A stretch of DNA of 35,412 nt from an uncultured Anaerolineae bacterium (GCA_903910795.1 CAIWAX010000302.1:1-35412); one strand, 5' to 3'; numbered from the stretch's first letter, positions 7,569 to 15,156 are shown. Notes: generated by a model from the sequence alone, not told the origin. Made by a program: numbers and translations.

Positions 7569-8723
7569 ATGAAAATTTTCGGTCGACTTACCGGGTTATT
7601 TACACCGGTCAAATCTTTACCAGAAGGCGTTTATCATTTCCAATCCGTGGCGGATGATAAAAAGCCATATCGGCTGCATTTACGTTTGCAGAAGGGCGGG
7701 GCGGGCATCCTGATCTTGAATGCATCCACTGTCCTGCAGCTCAACCCGACCGCTGCTGAATTTGCTTTCCATTATATCCAGGGCAGCAAACCTGAAAATG
7801 CTGCCAAAGCCATCGCCAGCCGCTACCGGATTAAAAAATCACTGGCGCTGCAGGATTACAACGAATTTGTTGAAAAAATCTCTGCCCTGGTTCATGGTCA
7901 GGATGTTGATCCTATTTCGATGCTGGGCTTTGAACAGGCGCAGCCCAATAGCTCAGAGCTGAGCGCACCGCTGCGCCTGGACTGCGCCCTGACCTACCGA
8001 TTGTCTCCGGGCAGCGATCCGATCGATGCACCCGAAAAGCGCGTGGATCGCGAATTGACCAGCGTGGAATGGCAAGCTATTCTGGATAAAGCTTGGGTCG
8101 CGGGTATCCCGCATGTCGTATTTACTGGCGGGGAGGCTACCCTGCGTGAAGATTTGCCGGAGTTGATCATACATGCCCAGGAAATCGGACAGGTGACCGG
8201 CTTGCTGACTGATGGAATAAAGCTGGCTGATAAGGGTTATCTGGAGCAACTCTTGCAAACTGGTCTGGATCACATGATGATCCTTGCGCCAGTAAATGGT
8301 GAGCCAGATTGGCCGGTCATCAAGAGTGTTATTCAGGCCGATATTTTCCTGACCGTTCATCTGACGGTAACCCAGCAAAATTCAGAGAGCCGGATGGCGC
8401 TGCTCGAGAAACTGGCAGCGGAAGGATTGGAGAATGTCTCCATCAGTATCTCCGATCCCGCGTTGCAGGAAGTAGGCGCCCGCCTGCACAGTCGTGCGGC
8501 GGAATTAAACCTGCGGCAGGTTTCGGATCTGCCTGTCCCGTATTCGGACGCGCATCCGGTGGCGCTTGAATCGGCAGAGGATGCCGAACCAGGCGGGGCA
8601 GGCAAAACATGGCTGTATGTGGAACCGGACGGAGATGTGCTGCCAGCCCAGGGTTTTGCTGACCAAATCCTGGGGAATATTTTGCGTGACAACTGGGAGA
8701 AGATTTACTCGCCTGGAAAGTAA
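7569..8723 (+). CDS. Cysteine-free radical SAM paralogue (pseudoenzyme) with PqqD-like domain
   Basis: A 384-residue paralogue of the upstream maturase. It keeps the PqqD-like domain (about residues 35-112, with QLNPTAAEFAFHY) and the radical SAM barrel, including the SAM-site motif FTGGEATLREDLPEL, almost identical to the partner. At the place of the CxxxCxxC motif it reads LTYRLSPGSDPIDAPEK, so the catalytic cluster cannot form. The SPASM region is cut short and its cysteines are replaced (YVEPDGDVLPAQGF for CIEPNGDVLPC). One cysteine (139) remains in the whole protein. The frame is intact, so this looks like a maintained non-catalytic partner and not decay. The start at 7569 is chosen for the GAGGAGG ribosome site; a GTG 27 bases earlier is less likely. 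A substrate-presenting or scaffold role is inference. Confidence 0.85.
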   Translation: MKIFGRLTGLFTPVKSLPEGVYHFQSVADDKKPYRLHLRLQKGGAGILILNASTVLQLNPTAAEFAFHYIQGSKPENAAKAIASRYRIKKSLALQDYNEFVEKISALVHGQDVDPISMLGFEQAQPNSSELSAPLRLDCALTYRLSPGSDPIDAPEKRVDRELTSVEWQAILDKAWVAGIPHVVFTGGEATLREDLPELIIHAQEIGQVTGLLTDGIKLADKGYLEQLLQTGLDHMMILAPVNGEPDWPVIKSVIQADIFLTVHLTVTQQNSESRMALLEKLAAEGLENVSISISDPALQEVGARLHSRAAELNLRQVSDLPVPYSDAHPVALESAEDAEPGGAGKTWLYVEPDGDVLPAQGFADQILGNILRDNWEKIYSPGK

Positions 8724-8771
8724 CAACCAGCTTTTGTGTGACGCTTCATGATGGATGGAACGTTCCAATTG

Positions 8772-8813
8772 CGCATAATCTCTGTTTATGCGTGGTCTTT
8801 CAGCGAGTATAAT
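8772..8813 (+). promoter_or_regulatory. Promoter with overlapping palindrome
   Basis: TATAAT at 8808-8813 is a perfect -10 box. TTTATG 17 bases upstream is a weak -35. The palindrome CGCATAA-N7-TTATGCG (8772-8792) covers the -35 region and could be an operator. The ATG of the next gene begins eight bases after the -10 box, so the transcript would be leaderless or nearly so. Confidence 0.5.
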
Positions 8814-8821
8814 TCAACATT

Positions 8822-9235
8822 ATGAAAGATAAATTGTCTTTTCGCACCTTTTTGTTCCCAACTATTCTGTTAATTTTGACCGGGTGGGGTGGGTTGGCCC
8901 TGCTCTTGAACTTCACCCTGCCCTATCTATGGCCGCGTTGGGGCATGTATGCCCTGATTGTGCTGGCCAGTACCGGCACTTTCCTGCCAATTTCTTATCT
9001 TTTTAACTCTATTTTTTCAAATCTCACGATTGCCCGGGCAGGCGTGATTGTGCGTGAGTCCGTGGCGGTTGGTGTTTATTTTGCGTTGATAACCTGGCTG
9101 GAGATTGGCCGGGTGCTCAATTTTCAAATCGCGGTCTGGCTTGGGCTGGGTTTGACCATTGTCGAGTATCTACTGCGCCTGTACGAAAGCTCAAATCATT
9201 CCGAAAATGTCCCTCCGCAATCTGCCGTCCGTTGA
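8822..9235 (+). CDS. Small integral membrane protein
   Basis: A 137-residue protein with about four hydrophobic helices (roughly residues 9-31, 40-63, 78-97 and 99-119) and a short polar tail. No family is recognised with certainty. There is no ribosome site upstream; a perfect -10 box eight bases before the ATG suggests leaderless translation. Its last 29 bases overlap the start of selA, so the two genes are probably co-transcribed and translationally coupled. No functional link to selenium metabolism is evident. Confidence 0.7.
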   Translation: MKDKLSFRTFLFPTILLILTGWGGLALLLNFTLPYLWPRWGMYALIVLASTGTFLPISYLFNSIFSNLTIARAGVIVRESVAVGVYFALITWLEIGRVLNFQIAVWLGLGLTIVEYLLRLYESSNHSENVPPQSAVR

Positions 9236-10568
9236 CCGGCTGCTGCTGGCGGCCAGTTCTTTTATTTCCAGCTATGGCCGCCCTTTGACGTTGAAAGCTC
9301 TCCGGGCAACCCTGGATGAAATCCGTACCGAGATTACGGCTGGGCAGCGTGCAGAGACCGCTCAGGAAGACATCCTGCAGCGGGCCGAATCCCTCCTGAA
9401 AACATGGACCCAACCTACCCTGCTGCCGGTGTTAAATGCCACCGGTGTGATTCTGCATACCAACCTGGGCCGTGCGCCGCTCTCGCCATCTGCCATGCGG
9501 GCCATACAGGAAATCTCTGAGGGCTATTCCAATCTGGAGTTCGATCTGGTGACAGGCAAACGCGGCAGCCGTTTGACCCACGTCGAAACCGTGCTGCAGA
9601 ATCTGACCGGCGCTGAAGCGGGGCTGGTGGTGAATAACTGCGCCTCGGCGGTCTTGCTGGTGCTTACGGCGCTGGCTCGCAGGAAGTGGGTTATCATACC
9701 CCGCTCGCAATTGGTGGAAATTGGCGGCGGTTTTCGCATCCCGGAGGTTATGCAGCAGTCTGGGGCGCGGCTGGTAGAAATCGGTACCACCAACAAAGTG
9801 CGCCTGTCTGACTTTGAGGAAGCCCTCGCGGCTGTTCCAGAGGCATCCAGCGCAGTCGTGATGCGCGCGCACAGATCCAATTTTAAGATTGTTGGTTTTA
9901 CCGAAGAACCTGAATTGAAAGAGATTGCAGTCTGTGCCCACCAGCGCGGGGCTGTTTTTGTGGATGACCTGGGCTCAGGCGCTTTGCTTGATACGGCCCG
10001 CTATGGCATGGAGCATGAGCCCACTGTTCAGGAATCGCTGGCGGCGGGCGCAGACCTGGTCATGTTTTCTGGGGATAAATTATTGGGCGGACCGCAGGCC
10101 GGTATTATTATTGGAAGAGCTGATCTGATTGCGAAAATAAAACGTCATCCATTGGCGCGTGCTTTACGGGCTGACAAGGCCTGTCTGGCGGGTCTGTATG
10201 CCACATTGCTGCATTATCTGCTGGATGAGGCGGAAAGCCAGGTGCCGATCTGGCGCATGATCTCCTTGCCGTTGGAGGAAGTCAAGCTGCGGGCAGAAAA
10301 CTGGCAGCGCAGGCTTGGGTTTGGGGAGGTGGTCATGAGCGAATCCACTGTGGGCGGGGGCTCGCTTCCAGGCGAATCTTTCCCGACCTGGGTGCTTTCG
10401 GCGGCCGTTAAGTCCCCGGACAAGGCTCTGGCCAGGCTTCGGAAATCCAAACCGGCCTTGATTGCGCGCACTCAAAATGAGTGTTTGCTGTTTGACCCGC
10501 GCACTGTGCTGCCTGAACAGGATGATGTTTTGCTGGCCTGTCTGAAAGCCAACCTGCCGGCCAGTTGA
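9207..10568 (+). CDS. selA: L-seryl-tRNA(Sec) selenium transferase
   Basis: A 453-residue PLP enzyme that converts seryl-tRNA(Sec) to selenocysteyl-tRNA(Sec) with selenophosphate. The N-terminal helical domain (LPSVDRLLL) matches SelA, as do LPVLNATGVILHTNLGRAPLS near residue 73 and GGGFRIPEVM near 173. Lys291 in MFSGDKLLGGPQ corresponds to the PLP lysine (Lys295 in E. coli). The length fits the family (about 460). The usual VNNNAAAV segment reads VNNCASAV here. The start at 9207 is preferred because the conserved N-terminus begins there; an earlier GTG would lie deep in the upstream gene. selB, selC and selD are not in this window and no in-frame UGA selenoprotein was found, so use for selenocysteine is assumed from the family. 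Confidence 0.92.
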   Translation: MSLRNLPSVDRLLLAASSFISSYGRPLTLKALRATLDEIRTEITAGQRAETAQEDILQRAESLLKTWTQPTLLPVLNATGVILHTNLGRAPLSPSAMRAIQEISEGYSNLEFDLVTGKRGSRLTHVETVLQNLTGAEAGLVVNNCASAVLLVLTALARRKWVIIPRSQLVEIGGGFRIPEVMQQSGARLVEIGTTNKVRLSDFEEALAAVPEASSAVVMRAHRSNFKIVGFTEEPELKEIAVCAHQRGAVFVDDLGSGALLDTARYGMEHEPTVQESLAAGADLVMFSGDKLLGGPQAGIIIGRADLIAKIKRHPLARALRADKACLAGLYATLLHYLLDEAESQVPIWRMISLPLEEVKLRAENWQRRLGFGEVVMSESTVGGGSLPGESFPTWVLSAAVKSPDKALARLRKSKPALIARTQNECLLFDPRTVLPEQDDVLLACLKANLPAS

Positions 10569-10587
10569 AAAAAAACAGGAGAATAAA

Positions 10588-11838
10588 ATGAAGTCTGATC
10601 TTGACAATTTGATGCGTTCCAGAAATTTTAATGCCATCCTGGTCTTTGGGAACGCCGAAAATAACCCACCCATGACCTATCTGACAGGCGGCGGCCACGT
10701 TACCAGCGCAACCCTGGTCAAAAAATTGGATCAGGATGCGGTGTTGTTTTGCGGTTTGATGGAAAGGGATGAAGCCGCAAAATCTGGTCTGAAGGTGCGT
10801 TTATATGATGAATATCCATGGCAGGAATTGTTGAAAGAGGCTAACGGTGATAACTCCCTGATGGCAGCCCTGCGCTTGCGCAACATTCTGACGGATATGG
10901 GCATCCAGGGCCGGGTCGGGCTGTATGGTCATATTGAGCTAGGCGGGATGTTCTCCACCCTGGGACATCTGCAAAAGGTTATGCCATCTGTTGAATTGGT
11001 GGGTGAAGCGCGTGAGAGTTCACTTTTTTTGTATGCGATGGAAACCAAAGAGGATGCTGAGGTTGCCCATATTCGAAACATGGGGCGAATCACCATCGAG
11101 GTTGTGGGGCTGACCGCGCAGTATCTCACCAGCCGGGCGGTAGGTGCGGATGAAGTTTTGCTGGATGAAGCCGGGGCTCCGCTCAAACTTGGGGTTGTGA
11201 AGGGCAAAATCAACCTTTGGCTGGCGGAACGGAACGCCGTGCCAAGTGAGGGTTTTATCTTTTCGTTGGGCCGCGATGCGGGCGTGCCCCATTCCCAGGG
11301 CAATCCGGATGATTTGATGCGCCTGGGTCAAACCATCGTTTTTGACATTTACCCCCAGGAGCCGGGCGGCGGCTATTTTTATGATTTTACCCGCACATGG
11401 AGCCTGGGCTATGCCACGCCGCAAGCCCTCAAGCTGTACGGGCAGGTGCACAGTTGCTATGACCGGTTAATTGAAAACCTCTTTTTGAACGCCCCGTTCA
11501 AGGACAGCCAGGTGCTGACCTGTGAGATTTTTGAGGCGGATGGGCATGCAACCCCGCGCACCCATAAGGCTCCCATGCAGGGTTATATCCACTCCATCGG
11601 TCATGGCGTAGGCGTCAACATCCATGAGCGTCCCTGGAGCGGGCTGACTGCCGCGGAGGACAACCTTCTCAAGCCCGGGGTGGTCATCACCATTGAACCA
11701 GGCCTGTACTATCCAGAGCAGGGGATGGGCTTCCGCATTGAGGATACTTATTGGGTTAATCCCAATGGCAAGATCGAACTTCTGGCGGAATACCCTTATG
11801 ATTTTGTGTTACCGATGAAGAACTGGAAAGCCAGCTAG
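10588..11838 (+). CDS. M24 family metallopeptidase (Xaa-Pro aminopeptidase-like)
   Basis: A 416-residue protein with a creatinase-like N-terminal domain (about 1-150) and a pita-bread catalytic domain. All five metal ligands are visible: Asp253 (VFDIYP), Asp266 (YDFTR), His339 (SIGHGVG), Glu370 (TIEPG) and Glu385 (RIED). GVPHSQGNP supplies the usual upstream histidine. No signal peptide is present, so it acts in the cytoplasm, probably removing N-terminal residues before proline or hydrolysing proline dipeptides. It follows selA by 19 bases with an AGGAG site, so it may be in that operon. A strong hairpin terminator lies behind it. Confidence 0.88.
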   Translation: MKSDLDNLMRSRNFNAILVFGNAENNPPMTYLTGGGHVTSATLVKKLDQDAVLFCGLMERDEAAKSGLKVRLYDEYPWQELLKEANGDNSLMAALRLRNILTDMGIQGRVGLYGHIELGGMFSTLGHLQKVMPSVELVGEARESSLFLYAMETKEDAEVAHIRNMGRITIEVVGLTAQYLTSRAVGADEVLLDEAGAPLKLGVVKGKINLWLAERNAVPSEGFIFSLGRDAGVPHSQGNPDDLMRLGQTIVFDIYPQEPGGGYFYDFTRTWSLGYATPQALKLYGQVHSCYDRLIENLFLNAPFKDSQVLTCEIFEADGHATPRTHKAPMQGYIHSIGHGVGVNIHERPWSGLTAAEDNLLKPGVVITIEPGLYYPEQGMGFRIEDTYWVNPNGKIELLAEYPYDFVLPMKNWKAS

Positions 11839-11865
11839 AAATTTCCCCAAATACTTTGCACTAAA

Positions 11866-11902
11866 AAAGACCTCCGAATTCGATAAGAATTCGGAGGTCT
11901 TT
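11866..11902. terminator. Bidirectional intrinsic terminator
   Basis: GACCTCCGAATT (11869-11880) pairs perfectly with AATTCGGAGGTC (11888-11899) around a seven-base loop. A-rich sequence lies on the left and TTT on the right. It separates the convergent M24 peptidase and NYN-domain genes and can serve both. Confidence 0.85.
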
Positions 11903-11909
11903 CCATTGG

Positions 11910-12698
11910 TCAACCCTGTTCCGGGCCCTCTTTCAGCTTTACGTAGAACAGGCTCGAGCCCTCGATTTCCTGGGATTTCATTTCGAAATTTTCTTTCAAA
12001 TTCCCAACCAGGCGGGAAAGCTGGCGCTGACCATATGTACGCGGATCAAAAGCCGGGTCAATTTGGTAAAGCGCGTTGCCCATGTGATCGAGACGCGCCC
12101 AGCCATCCTCCTGGACTGCCATTCCAAAAGCCTTCTCAAGAATGGGCATCGGATCGGCTTCTTCCTTTTCCTCTTTTTCTTCCTTCTTTTTGTCGCCTTT
12201 ATTGACCGGTTTTTTTACGGATTTTTTGACAGGTTTGGTCTCTGTTACAAGATTTTCGGTATAGACAAACATGTCGCAAGCATTAACGAAGGGCTTGGGT
12301 GTTTTCCTTTCGCCGATGCCCATCACAAAAATGCCGGTCTCACGGATGCGGGTAGCCAGCCGGGTGTAATCGCTGTCGCTGGAAATAATGCAGAAGCCTT
12401 CAACAAAGCCGGAGTGCAGAATATCCATCGCATCGATAATCATGGCGCTATCGGTAGCATTCTTGCCGATGGTATAACGGAACTGCTGGATGGGTTGAAT
12501 GGCGTGGAAGTTAAGAACATCCTTCCACGAGTTCATGTTGGGCGTGGTCCAATCGCCGTAGATGCGGCGAATTGTAACCATGCCATATCTGCCAGCCTCG
12601 ACCAACATTTGGGGCAGAAGGCTGGATTGGGCATTGTCGCCATCGATCAGCATGGCGATTTTACGTCTGGATAGTGAGGAAATTTGCTCTTCGGGCAT
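11910..12698 (-). CDS. NYN-domain (LabA/DUF88-like) protein with C-terminal LOTUS/OST-HTH-like domain
   Basis: A 262-residue protein. The N-terminal half (about 10-150) is an NYN PIN-like nuclease fold: IAMLIDGDNAQ has the first acidic residues, NATDSAMIIDAMD the next, and CIISSDSDYTRLA the third. A Lys/Glu-rich linker follows at about 165-190 (VKKSVKKPVNKGDKKKEEK). The C-terminal 70 residues (ILEKAFGMAVQEDGWARLDHMG) resemble the OST-HTH/LOTUS RNA-binding module common with this nuclease. An RNA-processing or RNA-decay role is expected from the family. The start at 12698 is chosen because the conserved domain begins there and an upstream extension would run over the divergent YHS gene. No ribosome site is seen, and TATAAT lies eight bases upstream, suggesting leaderless translation. 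Confidence 0.85.
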   Translation of the reverse strand: MPEEQISSLSRRKIAMLIDGDNAQSSLLPQMLVEAGRYGMVTIRRIYGDWTTPNMNSWKDVLNFHAIQPIQQFRYTIGKNATDSAMIIDAMDILHSGFVEGFCIISSDSDYTRLATRIRETGIFVMGIGERKTPKPFVNACDMFVYTENLVTETKPVKKSVKKPVNKGDKKKEEKEEKEEADPMPILEKAFGMAVQEDGWARLDHMGNALYQIDPAFDPRTYGQRQLSRLVGNLKENFEMKSQEIEGSSLFYVKLKEGPEQG

Positions 12699-12733
12699 GA
12701 TATGATTATACTTGTTTATCTCATGGAGGCTAA

Positions 12734-12904
12734 ATGGAAATCGACCCTGTTTGCAAAATGAACGTGGACCCAAAAACAGCTCAATGGACATCTGAATATA
12801 AGGGCAAAACTTATTATTTCTGTGCGCCTGGCTGCAAACACACATTTGAAAAAGACCCCGAAGCTTATTCAACTGGCAAGGGGCCGCTGATCAAGATGAT
12901 GTAA
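12734..12904 (+). CDS. Small YHS-domain protein
   Basis: A 56-residue protein beginning MEIDPVCKMNVDPKTAQ and continuing with YKGKTYYFCAPGCKHTFEKDPEAY. This is the full YHS motif with the three cysteines (7, 30, 34) of metal-binding members, as in domains attached to copper P-type ATPases. The length equals one isolated YHS domain. A GGAGG ribosome site is five bases upstream of the ATG. It is divergent from the NYN gene, with only 35 bases between the starts. Metal binding is the likely role. The two-component system downstream could be related, since the sensor loop is rich in Met and His. Confidence 0.85.
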   Translation: MEIDPVCKMNVDPKTAQWTSEYKGKTYYFCAPGCKHTFEKDPEAYSTGKGPLIKMM

Positions 12905-12908
12905 TTTC

Positions 12909-12955
12909 AACGATATCGCTCCTTGCCGCAACTGCCGGCAAGGAGCGATATCGTT
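12909..12955. terminator. Perfect 20-bp hairpin after the YHS gene
   Basis: The bases 12909-12928 (beginning AACGATATCGCT) are the exact reverse complement of 12936-12955, with a seven-base loop. The hairpin starts five bases after the YHS stop codon. There is no clear T-run after it (TAATCTCAATTTC), so it may be a terminator or an mRNA-stabilising 3' structure. Confidence 0.6.
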
Positions 12956-12978
12956 AATCTCAATTTCTTTGCGCAATC

Positions 12979-13008
12979 TTTACATTTGCTTGTCCATTTC
13001 ACTATATT
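12979..13008 (+). promoter_or_regulatory. Putative promoter of the two-component operon
   Basis: TTTACA at 12979-12984 and TATATT at 13003-13008 are separated by 18 bases, close to the standard housekeeping pattern. The -10 box ends 21 bases before the response-regulator start. No clear ribosome site lies between. Confidence 0.5.
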
Positions 13009-13029
13009 GATGGGATACACTCGAACATC

Positions 13030-13710
13030 ATGACTACTAAAATCCTTATTATTGACGATGAGCCATCCATTGTCACCCTGGTGAGCGCCTACCTCAAACC
13101 GGAGGGTTACGAAGTTTACACCGCCAATGAGGGCATAGCTGGTTTAAAAGCCGCCAGAGCCTTCAAGCCAGATTTGATTGTGCTGGATCTAATGCTTCCC
13201 GGGCTGGATGGTCTGGAATTGTTATCGAGGCTGCGCCGCGAATCAGATGTGTACGTGATCCTGCTGACGGCCCGCACGGAGGAAACGGATAAGATCGTTG
13301 GTCTCTCGGTGGGAGCAGATGATTATGTCACCAAACCTTTTAGCCCGCGGGAGTTGGTCGCGCGCATAAAATCTGCACTGCGCCGCCTGCAGGTGGGCAG
13401 CGGGGTAAGCGATGGCGATTTGCTGGCGTTCAAGCATGTCAGCATCGATACCGCCTCCCGGATCGTGACAGTAGATGGACAGCAGATTGAGTTAACCGCG
13501 CTTGAGTTCAATTTATTGAAAAGCCTGGCTGAAAACCGGGGGCGGGTGCTTTCCCGTGAACAATTACTGGAAAAAGTGTGGGGTGCCTCGTATTTTGGAG
13601 ACATGCGTGTAGTGGATGTGCATTTGGGGCATGTTCGGCAGAAACTTGGCGGCGATTTTATCACCACAGTAAGAGCTGTGGGTTACCGTTTTGAAGATGA
13701 GCAGGCATGA
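13030..13710 (+). CDS. OmpR/PhoB-family response regulator
   Basis: A 226-residue protein with a receiver domain (1-120) and a winged-helix DNA-binding domain (about 130-224). Asp53 (VLDLMLPG) is the phosphorylation site, D9/D10 the acidic pocket, and Lys in VTKPFSPREL completes the active site. The C-terminal part has the expected LTALEFNLLKSLAENRGRV and the recognition region VVDVHLGHVRQKL. It overlaps the sensor kinase gene by four bases (ATGA), so the two are translationally coupled. The regulon is unknown. Confidence 0.94.
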   Translation: MTTKILIIDDEPSIVTLVSAYLKPEGYEVYTANEGIAGLKAARAFKPDLIVLDLMLPGLDGLELLSRLRRESDVYVILLTARTEETDKIVGLSVGADDYVTKPFSPRELVARIKSALRRLQVGSGVSDGDLLAFKHVSIDTASRIVTVDGQQIELTALEFNLLKSLAENRGRVLSREQLLEKVWGASYFGDMRVVDVHLGHVRQKLGGDFITTVRAVGYRFEDEQA

Positions 13711-14876
13711 TCAAAGCCATTCGGGAACACATCAGCGTCAAATTATTGGTTTCCTATTTGGTGGTATTGCTGGTCAGCGGGATTGTTTTGGCTCTGGCAG
13801 TGACGTTTACCGCGCCAGAAGCTTATAGCCGGCACATGCAGATGAGCAGCAATTTTATTGGTGATGGCACTCATACGCCCGGTGCGATGATGGGACAGGG
13901 TCGCGGGTCTGGTTATGGGCCTGGGCCTGGCCCGGGTGCCGGGTTTGCGGATTTTCGAGCTGGCGTTTTTGAATCACTGGGTTATGCAGTTATTTTCGTA
14001 GTGTTGGTGGCTGTGGTGGTCAGTGTTGTGTTCAGCCGTCAAATTGTAGCCCCTTTGCGGGCCCTAATGAGCGCATCCCAGCGGATTGCTGACGGGCGCT
14101 ACACTGAAAGGGTACAGGTTAGCGGAACGGATGAACTCTCGCAGCTCGCTGAGCGTTTCAATCGGATGGCAGAACGCCTGGAAGAAACTGAAACGCGGCG
14201 TTTGCAAATGATTGGAGATGTGAGCCATGAACTACGAACACCGTTGACCGCGATTAGTGGTTATATGGAAGCCATGACAGATGGGGTTTTACCCGCATCT
14301 CCTGAAACGTATGAACAGGTTCGCCTGGAAGCCAGCCGCCTGAGCCGTCTGGTGGATGATCTGCAAGAACTCAGCCGTGTGGAAGCCGGGGCTTATCACC
14401 TGGATCTTCAACCGGTCAGCCTGGCTGATTTAGTCAGGACAACTGCTAAAAGACTTTCCAAACAATATTTGGATAAACAGGTCAGGTTGGATGTGAGCGG
14501 GCTGGATGCGGCGCTGCCCGCCGTATTAGCTGATCAGGATCGTCTGATCCAGGTGCTGACGAATTTGCTGGGGAATGCGCTGATCTACACTCCTGCGGGC
14601 GGCGATGTAAAGGTTTCCGCGGTCTTGGGCACCCTGGAAATACAGGTGTCAGTGCAAGATAGCGGTCTTGGCATCAGTTCCGAGAATATGGAGCGTATTT
14701 TTGACCGCTTTTACCGTGTGGATCAATCCCGTTCACGGGCTGGCGGCGGCGGTTCCGGCATCGGGCTGACGATTGCGAAGGCCCTGGTCGATGCGCACGG
14801 CGGAAGGATCTGGGTGACAAGCCCGGGAGAGGGTCAGGGCAGCACGTTTTTTTTCACACTGCCAACTGCCAGATGA
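13707..14876 (+). CDS. Sensor histidine kinase with Met/His/Gly-rich extracytoplasmic loop
   Basis: A 389-residue protein. Helix 1 spans about 12-34 and helix 2 about 91-111, with an extracytoplasmic loop of some 55 residues between. HAMP lies at about 111-163, HisKA follows with His174 (DVSHELRTPLT), and the HATPase has N, G1 and G2 boxes (NLLGNALIYT, DSGLGIS, GGGGSGIGLTI). The loop is unusual: it contains HMQMSSN, THTPGAMMGQ and a run of Gly-Pro (GPGPGPGAG), so it has several Met and His residues and no folded sensor domain. This may bind metal, or the kinase may sense the membrane. Pairing with the overlapping response regulator gene is certain from arrangement. Confidence 0.92.
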   Translation: MIKAIREHISVKLLVSYLVVLLVSGIVLALAVTFTAPEAYSRHMQMSSNFIGDGTHTPGAMMGQGRGSGYGPGPGPGAGFADFRAGVFESLGYAVIFVVLVAVVVSVVFSRQIVAPLRALMSASQRIADGRYTERVQVSGTDELSQLAERFNRMAERLEETETRRLQMIGDVSHELRTPLTAISGYMEAMTDGVLPASPETYEQVRLEASRLSRLVDDLQELSRVEAGAYHLDLQPVSLADLVRTTAKRLSKQYLDKQVRLDVSGLDAALPAVLADQDRLIQVLTNLLGNALIYTPAGGDVKVSAVLGTLEIQVSVQDSGLGISSENMERIFDRFYRVDQSRSRAGGGGSGIGLTIAKALVDAHGGRIWVTSPGEGQGSTFFFTLPTAR

Positions 14877-14967
14877 GATTGCCCGATCAATATCGACCTA
14901 ACAATTACCTTAAAAAATTAAAAACTACTTGAATCGACGCCTGGTTTGTGCAAAAATAAGAATGCAC

Positions 14968-15058
14968 TTCGATAAAAAGCAAAACCAGCCAAAGCTGGTG
15001 ACGCAAAATCAAGGATCTAAAGCGTAGAGAAAAGCGCCAGGACAGCCTGATTATCGAA
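14968..15058 (+). ncRNA. Cyclic-di-GMP-I (GEMM-I) riboswitch aptamer, copy 1
   Basis: TTCGATAA (14968-14975) pairs with TTATCGAA (15051-15058) as the closing stem. Inside are the class-defining elements: GCAAAACC, a hairpin ACCAGC-CAAA-GCTGGT, GACGCAAA, a short stem ATC-AAG-GAT, then CTAAA and a second arm starting GCG and closing CGC. The G before CAAAACC corresponds to the position that is G in c-di-GMP aptamers and A in the cGAMP class. Identification is by motif and pairing from memory of the family. Confidence 0.8.
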
Positions 15059-15156
15059 AATAGCAAAACCAGTGAAAACTGGCGGCACAGAGTCTGTGGA
15101 TTTAAAGCCATGGGATGCTCAATCAGCACAAATGGCCAGGATCGCCCGACCAGCCG
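15059..15156 (+). ncRNA. Cyclic-di-GMP-I (GEMM-I) aptamer, copy 2 (diverged)
   Basis: It has the same layout as copy 1: GCAAAACC at 15063, hairpin CCAGT-GAAA-ACTGG, then GGCACAGA in place of GACGCAAA, TTAAA, and the second arm GCCAT pairing with ATGGC, followed by CAGGATCGCCCGACCAGCC. The stems are kept by different base pairs than in copies 1 and 3. The core around GACGCAAA has changed, so ligand binding may be weaker or altered. Confidence 0.68.
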
